From CAZWVR01 sp964637235 (lineage in GTDB: Bacteria; Bacteroidota; Bacteroidia; Bacteroidales; S143-33), in NCBI GenBank assembly GCA_964637235.1, contig CAZWVR010000045.1:1-17520 (forward strand): a stretch of 17,520 bases of DNA, written 5' to 3'. This document shows, in pieces, positions 1 through 6,738 of the stretch. Below the pieces are notes generated by a model. The model was not told where the DNA came from, ran no database searches, and worked only from the letters and a program-made list of their open reading frames with translations. A program made the position numbers and the translations under genes. Every line of letters begins with the position of its first letter. Within the stretch, counting starts at the first letter, position 1.

Positions 1-3000
1 ATAAGTTCTACTTTATAGTTCTTATCAGTACTTATAACAATGTGGTCATTAGCAGGATTTGGCATAATGTAGATATTGTTCATCTTATCAACTATCGCAG
101 GAAGTGGTGTTAGGCTAATATCTACATTTACATCCGCTCCTTCAACGCTAAACTCTGTGGTATCTATTTTATAGCCTTCTTTATTTGTATAGGCGGTGTA
201 ATTGCCGTCTATTAGCGACATAGAAGCCTGTCCGTTTGCATCTGTAATTACGCTGTTATCATTTACAGTAATTACTGCATTTTCAAGAGGGTTATTATCT
301 TGATCAACAACAGTAAAGTTTACTGTATGCATAGCAGAAGTTAAGAATACGTTCAAACTAATATTAGTATCTGCTATGCTGAAGTTAACTGTATCGGGGT
401 TGTAGCCTAATTTAGTTATTATTGCTGTAAAATCGCCACAATGTATTGGCAGAGTAGCGTGTCCATTAACGTCTGTTATAGCAGTGTTTGTATCTATTTG
501 TATTGTAGCGTCTGCAATTGGATAAAGAGTTTCGGCATCAAGCACTGTGAAGTATGCAGAGTGTGGACTATAGTTTAGAGTAATATTTACCTCTGTATCA
601 TTTCCATTTACATTAAATTGAGTTGTATCTATTTGGTAGCAACCAGCCGAAACATAAGCATTGTAATCTCCGTTGCCTAATTTTATTGTTGCTTGTCCGT
701 TTGTATCTGTTGTTAGATAGCGACCTGCAATTTCTATTTCTGCATTAGCGACGGGTTCAGTACCATTTGTTATGTTGAAAGTCACTGTATATAAAGGATA
801 GGGCGTTGTCAAAGTCACAAAAGTTGTATATAATGTGTTTTTGTTTTGTATTTCTCTAAATTCACCTGTTTGCATATCATATGCTCCAAAAATTCCTGGT
901 GGATAAGCTACTGTGTATAGGCTATCTTTATCATAGTGGTAAGATATATCTTGGTAAAAACCTTGAACATTTATATTAGTAGGACCTATGGCAGTAATAT
1001 TTTTTGTATTTATGTTCATTCTGTAAAGAGTGTCTGTATTCACATTAACAAAATAAAGTGCAGTATCTTGCGGACCAAAGTCAATACCAAAGATTTCGGT
1101 ATTTGTTCCTATTGTATCAAAGCTTGTTAAGGTTAAATCTTTTAAGTTTAGTGTGTATAAATGAGCAATATCGTGATTATCTCCTTCAAGTATCATAATA
1201 TAGAATTTATGTTGCGTCCAGTTCCACGCTATTCCGCTTACAAAGCCATTAACATTTTGTATATTACCTAATAATGTAGTTTGTAAATTCTGTAAATTTA
1301 TCTTTTCTATTTGTCCAAATTTATACACTCTATAAATAAAATTACCGTCGTAATCTTCTCCCGATATTATTTGTAGAGTATTTATTGTAGTTAAGGGAAG
1401 AGTATTACCAGTGGCTGTATTAAAGAGGTCATAAGTGGAAGTGCTTCCAGATTTTATTCCTAATGCATCGCCTTCCATAAAATGCATAGCAACTTTCATT
1501 GTATCATTTTCAGGGTTTTCGTCATTTGGTAGATGGAGTATTACAGTGAGCGAGTCGTCACCTTCTGCGTGTATCCATTCAGGTAAATTAAGGGTTATAG
1601 TTTCCTCATAATTTATTGGTGTAGTGTATGTTTGTGTTCCTGAATAAGAACCGTCAATATTAGTATATTCAACACTATAATTATTTTCGCTATTAACTGC
1701 ATTATTTCTAATTGTTATTGTAGGCACGAATGGGTAATTTGCTCTACCAGCAGTAGGGCTAATGTTTACTATTGCTAATTCGTGCTGTGGAGGTCTGTAA
1801 CAGCTAATTATAGCTTTCCATCCAGCATAGTTCACAGAACCATCAGATTTAAAGCGAAATGTAAGGGCGCTACTCCCTTGTATATTAAGATTACTGCCAT
1901 TGCCTGTTATTGTAGCTAAAAGTTTATCAGGATTTACTTCGTCTCCTTTATATACATATAGTTTATCCCAATAATTTTCTATGTGGTAGTTTAAGAAATT
2001 TACTTGTAAAAATTTTGTGCTATCTGCTGAATAAAAAGTGTAAGTATAGTCTTCATTATCTTGATAATTATTATCAGGACCTCCTGAATCGTAGAATAAA
2101 GCGTAGCACGTAGTATCTGTTCCATTGTTCATATTTATAATAGTGTCAACAATAGTTATAGGTTTAACTAATGTATCATTAATTGAATTTTCATCAGTAG
2201 GTAGGGCAGTATAAAGTTTAATATTATATTTACCAGCTTGAGCTGTCCAGACTCCTAAGTCTATTGTGTCTGTTTCACCACTTTCTATACTCGTAGAAGT
2301 ATTATAACTATAAACTTCGGTGCTATCAGTCTTAATGATTTTTATATATACAGGGATATTAGATTCGTCAGAAAGCCCTCTATTGACTATTATACCAGAA
2401 AGATTAATATTGCCATGTACTATTGAAGAGTATAAAATATTAAATGCATCAATGTCGTGATTATATTGTTTAAATTGATATATTCTACCAGCAGGAATAT
2501 TGGCTATTGTATATTTATTTAGATATTTGTTTTCAACAGTATATGAGGCAGTTGGAGGATTTCCTGGTGTTATACTTATAAAATGTGTGGTACCATTTTT
2601 TCTGTCATTTATGCCAATAGAAGCACTGGTGCTGACACTACTCCAGTTTAACGCATTAGACATATCATCATATACAAATTCTATTAGGCCAGTAGTATGC
2701 AGTTTAACCTGAAAATTTACATATATGTCAGACCCACTTGCATAATCGAGTGTTACGTGATGCCATTCAATAGTTAATATTGTATCAGAGGGCAAAGAAT
2801 CAATTTGGTAAAATAGTCCGTCGCTGGAACTGGGACTGTTAAAAGTTAATTCGTCCCAAAGAGGTGCTAAAACAGGATATCTAGAAGAACTCCCTAAATC
2901 ATTAAAGCCGCTGCTTATATCCCCTGTTCCAAATTTCATTACACCATTTGTTCCTATGCTAAAAACAGTATAAACACTATCATTATAATTGAATGCAAAT

Positions 3001-3263
3001 GTTCCAGTTAAGTCAAGCGTCACTTGACCGTCATCCCAATTGTTTGGGGTAAGGCGCGTGCCAGTGGTGTTTATTGGCTCAAAAGTTCCGATTGTGTAGC
3101 TAAAAGAGTAATTCTGGATACCTTTACTGTCATTTTTTAATGGTTTTTGAGTAATGTACTTTTGAATGTCAGGGCTATTGCTGTTTTTGGGACTGAATAC
3201 CTGACCATTAACACCCAGTGTGGCAATTACTGCCGTAAATAGTAGAATAATAAAACGTTTCAT
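1..3263 (-). CDS. Large T9SS-secreted surface protein with CUB and carboxypeptidase-regulatory-like repeats (C-terminus cut by window edge)
   Basis: The frame is open from an ATG at 3263-3261 to the left edge, giving at least 1,087 residues. Residues 1-21 form a signal peptide (MKRFIILLFTAVIATLGVNG). A beta-rich N-terminal region follows. Residues about 386-488 form a CUB-like domain, bounded by two cysteines and containing YDSGGPDNNYQDNEDYT and WDKLYVYKG. After a CARDB-like stretch, residues about 640-815 resemble a beta-propeller or DUF4394-like region (IEKINLQNLQTTLLG, LYRMNINTKNITAIGP). Three carboxypeptidase-regulatory-like repeats of about 75 residues begin near 823, 900 and 978, each with a TDxNGxA turn. 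From residue 1061 a type A T9SS sorting domain begins (NNIYIMPNPANDHIVIS) and is truncated by the window. The protein is expected to cross the outer membrane by T9SS and stay on the surface or be released. No catalytic domain is visible, so adhesion or binding is only an inference. The intact gene should end roughly 60 residues beyond the edge. Confidence 0.9.
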   Translation of the reverse strand, partial: MKRFIILLFTAVIATLGVNGQVFSPKNSNSPDIQKYITQKPLKNDSKGIQNYSFSYTIGTFEPINTTGTRLTPNNWDDGQVTLDLTGTFAFNYNDSVYTVFSIGTNGVMKFGTGDISSGFNDLGSSSRYPVLAPLWDELTFNSPSSSDGLFYQIDSLPSDTILTIEWHHVTLDYASGSDIYVNFQVKLHTTGLIEFVYDDMSNALNWSSVSTSASIGINDRKNGTTHFISITPGNPPTASYTVENKYLNKYTIANIPAGRIYQFKQYNHDIDAFNILYSSIVHGNINLSGIIVNRGLSDESNIPVYIKIIKTDSTEVYSYNTSTSIESGETDTIDLGVWTAQAGKYNIKLYTALPTDENSINDTLVKPITIVDTIINMNNGTDTTCYALFYDSGGPDNNYQDNEDYTYTFYSADSTKFLQVNFLNYHIENYWDKLYVYKGDEVNPDKLLATITGNGSNLNIQGSSALTFRFKSDGSVNYAGWKAIISCYRPPQHELAIVNISPTAGRANYPFVPTITIRNNAVNSENNYSVEYTNIDGSYSGTQTYTTPINYEETITLNLPEWIHAEGDDSLTVILHLPNDENPENDTMKVAMHFMEGDALGIKSGSTSTYDLFNTATGNTLPLTTINTLQIISGEDYDGNFIYRVYKFGQIEKINLQNLQTTLLGNIQNVNGFVSGIAWNWTQHKFYIMILEGDNHDIAHLYTLNLKDLTLTSFDTIGTNTEIFGIDFGPQDTALYFVNVNTDTLYRMNINTKNITAIGPTNINVQGFYQDISYHYDKDSLYTVAYPPGIFGAYDMQTGEFREIQNKNTLYTTFVTLTTPYPLYTVTFNITNGTEPVANAEIEIAGRYLTTDTNGQATIKLGNGDYNAYVSAGCYQIDTTQFNVNGNDTEVNITLNYSPHSAYFTVLDAETLYPIADATIQIDTNTAITDVNGHATLPIHCGDFTAIITKLGYNPDTVNFSIADTNISLNVFLTSAMHTVNFTVVDQDNNPLENAVITVNDNSVITDANGQASMSLIDGNYTAYTNKEGYKIDTTEFSVEGADVNVDISLTPLPAIVDKMNNIYIMPNPANDHIVISTDKNYKVEL

Positions 3264-3318
3264 AGGTTAAGTTTTTTTTGATTACGACATATAAAGTTAA
3301 AACAATAATTTAATTTTT

Positions 3319-3340
3319 ATTAGTTTTGAAAAAAACTAAT
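3319..3340. repeat. Perfect 9-bp inverted repeat with 4-nt loop in the leader of the surface-protein gene
   Basis: The arms ATTAGTTTT (3319-3327) and AAAACTAAT (3332-3340) are perfect complements around GAAA. The repeat lies 56 bp upstream of the start of the minus-strand surface protein and 75 bp beyond the stop of the minus-strand gene at 3415-3906. It could be a weak terminator for the latter or an operator for the former. It is AT-rich and lacks a U-run directly after it on the minus strand, so neither role is secure. Confidence 0.3.
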
Positions 3341-3414
3341 TTATAGTTCTGTCAAAAAAAAATTATTTTCTATCAGAAAGATTAGATTTTATCTTTGAGT
3401 TTAGATTTTGAAAG

Positions 3415-3906
3415 TTAATAATTATTAAAAAGAAAAGTTTTTATTAGTCTGCCCTTGCGATATAATTTTATTTTATCACTAAATTGAGCTTTATAAATGG
3501 AGTCGTTTTTTTCTACAAAATTCCAAAGATCTTTATCGACGTTTATATTTTTTCCGTTAAGATTTATTTTGTAAGTTACTACATAATGTCCAGTACTCCT
3601 AACATGTACATAATACCTCTCATATTTTTTACTTTTTATATGCCCTTCCCAGCGGCGTATATAACCATTAAATAGTGGAACAATAATAAAGCTTGAACCT
3701 ATAAATAAGAATAACAGTGTTATCCCAATAAAAAATCTTAAATCTTTTTTCACCTTGATTATATCTATGTCATTGTCAATATTCTTATTTGCTTTATCTA
3801 TTAGTTTAGCTAAGCGTAATATTTGTATGCCACTGAAAATTATTTCAATTAGTATTATACTTAAAATGATTAAATTTTTTGATATGACTTTTATAACAAA
3901 ATTCAT
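3415..3906 (-). CDS. Small two-helix membrane protein of unknown function
   Basis: This gene encodes 163 residues and I do not recognise a family. Two hydrophobic helices are visible, at about residues 11-30 and 57-79, separated by a charged loop rich in K, D and N. A C-terminal soluble part of about 80 residues follows. Basic residues directly after the second helix (YIRRWEGHIKSKKYERYY) suggest that the C-terminal part faces the cytoplasm. That part looks beta-rich, with a motif like VVTYKINLNGKNINVD and an ending KLYRKGRLIKTF. In outline this recalls DUF3592-like membrane proteins, but I cannot assign it. It stands alone, divergent from the ABC operon at 4076, so it may share the 169-bp intergenic region but not an operon. 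Composition matches its neighbours. A weak promoter-like TAnnTTTA (8 bases within about 3925-3933, minus strand) is the only upstream signal seen. Confidence 0.7.
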   Translation of the reverse strand: MNFVIKVISKNLIILSIILIEIIFSGIQILRLAKLIDKANKNIDNDIDIIKVKKDLRFFIGITLLFLFIGSSFIIVPLFNGYIRRWEGHIKSKKYERYYVHVRSTGHYVVTYKINLNGKNINVDKDLWNFVEKNDSIYKAQFSDKIKLYRKGRLIKTFLFNNY

Positions 3907-4004
3907 TGTTCGGATTTAATTGTCTAAATATAAAAAAGTTTTTTAGTTTTTTCTTTTTATAGAGAATGATATTTTGATTAATTAACATTTTTTAAGATTA
4001 TAAA

Positions 4005-4037
4005 TTTGCTTTTTTAAAAGAAATTGTATTACATTTG
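4005..4037 (+). promoter_or_regulatory. Bacteroidetes-type promoter of the ABC-GntR-receptor operon
   Basis: A -33 element TTTG (4005-4008) is followed, after 21 bp, by TACATTTG (4030-4037), a full match to the -7 consensus TAnnTTTG of Bacteroidetes housekeeping sigma factors. Transcription should start near 4042-4046, about 30 bp before the ATG at 4076. A second TAnnTTTG (4001-4008) overlaps the -33 box and could be an alternative -7. Confidence 0.7.
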
Positions 4038-4038
4038 C

Positions 4039-4062
4039 AGTGTATTAAGTTAGTAATACACT
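4039..4062. promoter_or_regulatory. YtrA-type GntR operator at the transcription start
   Basis: A perfect inverted repeat has 9-bp arms AGTGTATTA (4039-4047) and TAATACACT (4054-4062) around 6 bp. Its outer hexamers give AGTGTA-N12-TACACT. The operator reported for Bacillus subtilis YtrA is AGTGTA-N13-TACACT, so the half-sites are identical and the spacing differs by one. It begins one base after the -7 box and covers the predicted start site, which is ideal for repression. The third gene of the operon is itself a YtrA-subfamily regulator, so autoregulation is the natural reading. Confidence 0.75.
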
Positions 4063-4075
4063 AAAACACTTAAAT

Positions 4076-4924
4076 ATGATTGAAATTGAAAATTTAACAT
4101 TTAGTTATGGAAAAGAGCCCCTTTTTAAAGAATTGAATTTGAACCTTGAAAAGGGGAAAATCTACGGGCTACTTGGGCTCAATGGTGCAGGAAAAACGAC
4201 TTTACTCAATCTTATAATGTCTGCACTATTTCCTCAGAGGGGAAGTGTTAAAATTGATGGAATAGATAGCCGGAAGCGTGCCGTAGAATATCTTCGGAAT
4301 TTATTTATTGTACCGGAACAATTTTATTTTAGTGCTATTAGTAGTAAAGCTTTTCTTATGGCTAATATTCCTCTCTATCCATATTTTAATAAACGATTGT
4401 TTGAGAGTTTTGTACAAGAGTTTAATCTTGATTTAAAAAAGAAGCTTAATAAATTATCCGGTGGTCAAGGGAAACGTTTTCTTTTAAGTTTTGCTCTTGC
4501 TGTGCAAAGTCCTATTTTGCTTCTTGACGAACCTACTAATGCTCTGGATATACCTGCTAAACGTATTTTTAAAAAGCTTTTTTTATCCTCAATTTCAGAT
4601 AATTCATTAACAATAATTTCTACTCACCAAGTAGCTGATATAGAGGGGATTATTGACCAAATTATAATATTACATAAAGGGAAAATAGTATTTAATCAAC
4701 CTATTGAAAAAATTAATGAAAAACTTAGTGAGAGAGAAATACCGACTAATCAATTTCAGGAATATAAAGAAAGGATACTCTATCAAGTAAAAGAATTTGG
4801 AGGATATAGAGTTATACTAAAACGTATTTCAAGTGATGAGCCTGCTGTAAATATTGAAACTCTTTTTAATGCAATAATTGAAAATTCTGAGGTAATAAAT
4901 ACTTATTTAACTTATAACAATTAA
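4076..4924 (+). CDS. ABC transporter ATP-binding protein, YtrB-like
   Basis: This 282-residue cytoplasmic ATPase is expected to energise the membrane protein encoded directly downstream. All nucleotide-binding motifs are present: Walker A GLNGAGKTT at 34-42, signature LSGGQ at 127-131, Walker B ILLLDE ending in D151-E152, and an H-loop histidine at 184 (STHQV). The first 210 or so residues are the ABC domain. The last 70 or so form a C-terminal extension typical of the ABC-2 and YtrB type. Family knowledge links such ATPases, when paired with a YtrA GntR regulator, to envelope-stress responses such as cell-wall antibiotic exposure in Bacillus. The substrate here is unknown. It is the first gene of the operon, preceded by the promoter and the inverted-repeat operator, and is separated from the next gene by 11 bp. 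The start is supported by an A-rich leader and by the position of the predicted transcription start. Confidence 0.92.
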   Translation: MIEIENLTFSYGKEPLFKELNLNLEKGKIYGLLGLNGAGKTTLLNLIMSALFPQRGSVKIDGIDSRKRAVEYLRNLFIVPEQFYFSAISSKAFLMANIPLYPYFNKRLFESFVQEFNLDLKKKLNKLSGGQGKRFLLSFALAVQSPILLLDEPTNALDIPAKRIFKKLFLSSISDNSLTIISTHQVADIEGIIDQIIILHKGKIVFNQPIEKINEKLSEREIPTNQFQEYKERILYQVKEFGGYRVILKRISSDEPAVNIETLFNAIIENSEVINTYLTYNN

Positions 4925-4935
4925 AACATTAAAAA

Positions 4936-5685
4936 ATGGCAACATTAAAAAATTTTATAAAGGTTCTCAGAAGGGAAATAATTTTAAATTCCACTGTTTG
5001 GATATATACAATTGTAAGTTTTTTATCATTGACTTTATTAGCTTTTATAATTTCCATAGCTTCTCATTCTGGACAGAGCGAGGATTTCTTTTCATTTTGG
5101 TATAATGTTGGGTTGATAATGGGGAATATTTTTGTAAGTATTTCAGCTTTTAGAGATCTTCGTCTTAGGGGCTTTGATGTGATATATATTTCTATGCCAG
5201 TATCTACATTTCAGAAGTGGTTCTCTGTATGGTTGCTTACTTTTGTTGGCTATTTTTTGGTATTTACCGCAGCTTTTTATTTGTTTTTACTAATTATCGT
5301 TGGAGTTTCTGCTGTTTTTGGTTTACATATAGGCATGCCTCAAATTTTTACGCCTAATGTTCTGGAGCAGATTAAAAATATATATCCTTTAATCAATGCT
5401 CTGTTTTTACTTGGAGCTATCGTTTTTAAGCGTTATGTATTTTTACTTACTGCCTCTATTTCAATAGGAATTATAATTATTATAAACCTATTTTTTGTGC
5501 TTTTTGCTTGGATATATTTAAAAATAACTTTGGGTGGTATTACGCCATTGATCAAGGATATATCCAGTTTAGCCATAGGCTTTTCTGACTTTGAATTTTC
5601 CAATAATCCTATGAAAAATTATATTTTGGATTTTATTTTATGGACTGCTTCATTTTTTAAACTTAAAGAAAAACAATTAAAATAA
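4936..5685 (+). CDS. ABC transporter membrane subunit, ABC-2-like
   Basis: This 249-residue protein is strongly hydrophobic. Membrane segments are visible at about 22-42, 55-72, 97-129 (one long or two short), 150-164, 166-194 and a final 229-241. It ends in the basic tail FKLKEKQLK, on the cytoplasmic side. The sequence has no recognisable substrate-binding domain. Size and position fit the permease partner of the ATPase 11 bp upstream. It is followed after 5 bp by the GntR regulator. The pair probably forms a homodimeric exporter or sensor complex in the inner membrane. This assignment rests on topology and context more than on motifs, since ABC-2 permeases are poorly conserved. Confidence 0.8.
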   Translation: MATLKNFIKVLRREIILNSTVWIYTIVSFLSLTLLAFIISIASHSGQSEDFFSFWYNVGLIMGNIFVSISAFRDLRLRGFDVIYISMPVSTFQKWFSVWLLTFVGYFLVFTAAFYLFLLIIVGVSAVFGLHIGMPQIFTPNVLEQIKNIYPLINALFLLGAIVFKRYVFLLTASISIGIIIIINLFFVLFAWIYLKITLGGITPLIKDISSLAIGFSDFEFSNNPMKNYILDFILWTASFFKLKEKQLK

Positions 5686-5690
5686 CTGCA

Positions 5691-6077
5691 ATGTATTTCT
5701 CTACGGAAAAACCAATATATAAACAGGTTATTGAAAAATTTTTGGATATGATACTCCGAAAGGAACTTACACCTGAAGAGAGAATTCCATCAGTACGTGC
5801 TGTGGCAACACAGTTAGAAATTACACCTAATACTGCTATGCGAGCATATATGGAAATGCAGCAGAAAGGCTTAATTTATAACAAGCGCGGTATAGGTTAT
5901 TTCCTTGCAAAAGATGCTCCTCAAATTGCTTTAAATATAAAAAAAGATCAATTTCTTAATAATTATTTGCCCAAGCTATTTAATGAGATGAAGCTTATGG
6001 GTATTTCTTTTGAGGAGTTAAAAAAATATTATCAAGAGTTTAATTCAAAATATATTCAAAATGAAAAAAATCAGTAA
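5691..6077 (+). CDS. GntR-family transcriptional regulator, YtrA subfamily
   Basis: This is a 128-residue DNA-binding protein. Residues about 9-75 form the GntR winged helix-turn-helix. They include IPSVRAVATQLEITPNTAMR (32-51), which spans the two recognition helices, and the wing KRGIGYFLAKD (65-75). Only about 50 residues follow, mostly helical. That short C-terminus separates the YtrA subfamily from FadR- and HutC-type GntR proteins, which carry large effector domains. The protein should dimerise through this tail. The likely target is the AGTGTA/TACACT palindrome at 4039-4062 ahead of its own operon. In Bacillus subtilis, YtrA is a repressor relieved by certain cell-wall antibiotics; the signal here is unknown. 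The regulator sits third in the operon instead of first. Its last 17 bases overlap the start of the next gene, which implies coupled translation. Confidence 0.92.
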   Translation: MYFSTEKPIYKQVIEKFLDMILRKELTPEERIPSVRAVATQLEITPNTAMRAYMEMQQKGLIYNKRGIGYFLAKDAPQIALNIKKDQFLNNYLPKLFNEMKLMGISFEELKKYYQEFNSKYIQNEKNQ

Positions 6078-6738
6078 TTTACTTATAATCATTGCAATCC
6101 TGTATATTTTAAGTTTGGGAATTATTACAATTGTAAAGGCTGTAAATATTGTTGAAAAAGTCATAAAAGAAAAACAATTACCTTATTCTGAAAAGAAAAT
6201 AATTAGCTTGCCGAATTTCAATGTTTTGAAAGTTTCAGGAGAGGGATTGCTTATTATTGTTTCGGCAGATAAAAATGGAATAATAACTAATAAAGATTTT
6301 ACATATTCAGTGAAAGGTGATACGCTGTTTATGCAATTGTCTAATAGTGAGAGAGCTTTTAAATTACTTGTCAAAGATTTAAATGCCTTATATCTAAGAG
6401 ATTATGTGAAAGTTATCTTCTCACGGCAAGGCAATAAGCCGTTTAATACTGTGCTTAGCGATTATTCAACTTTATTTTTACAAGTTGATAGTATTAAACG
6501 AATTGATATTGAACAATATGAATCCAGTGAAATGCAAATTATTTCTGGACAAATTAGGTTTGCTAATGCTTTGCTTAAAGATGAAGCTTCTCTTAAAATA
6601 TATGCCCAGCTGGACACTATTGACGGATTTTCTGATACGGCTACTACTATTGAACTTCTGAAATATAAAACTATTTTATTAAAAGCAGAAGGTAAAGTTA
6701 TAAGACTTAGAAATAAATCTTTAAACATAAATTTATGA
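6061..6738 (+). CDS. Membrane-anchored beta-rich protein, possibly GIN/DUF2807-like
   Basis: This 225-residue protein has an N-terminal hydrophobic helix (about residues 7-27) with no clear signal peptidase site, so an inner-membrane anchor with the rest in the periplasm is likely. The remainder is rich in short beta strands. The segment LPNFNVLKVSGEGLLIIVSA (50-69), followed by SVKGDTLFMQL (83-93), recalls the start of GIN-domain (DUF2807) head proteins of Bacteroidetes, which fold as a beta helix, but the resemblance is partial. No cysteine is present and there is no catalytic motif. The start lies inside the end of the gntR gene (17-bp overlap). The stop overlaps the next start as ATGA, so translation is coupled on both sides. 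Context suggests an exported-side partner linking the ABC pair to the outer-membrane barrel. That role is inferred only. Confidence 0.75.
   Translation: MKKISNLLIIIAILYILSLGIITIVKAVNIVEKVIKEKQLPYSEKKIISLPNFNVLKVSGEGLLIIVSADKNGIITNKDFTYSVKGDTLFMQLSNSERAFKLLVKDLNALYLRDYVKVIFSRQGNKPFNTVLSDYSTLFLQVDSIKRIDIEQYESSEMQIISGQIRFANALLKDEASLKIYAQLDTIDGFSDTATTIELLKYKTILLKAEGKVIRLRNKSLNINL

Noticed and set aside
936..1130. Plus-strand open frame of 64 codons
   Set aside because: It lies antisense within the large minus-strand T9SS gene, has no promoter or recognisable content, and reads as a shadow of that gene.
3377..3396. Short inverted repeat AAAGAT/ATCTTT after the 163-residue gene
   Set aside because: It has only six AT-rich pairs, and the T-run on the minus strand is about 16 nt away, so it is too weak to call a terminator.
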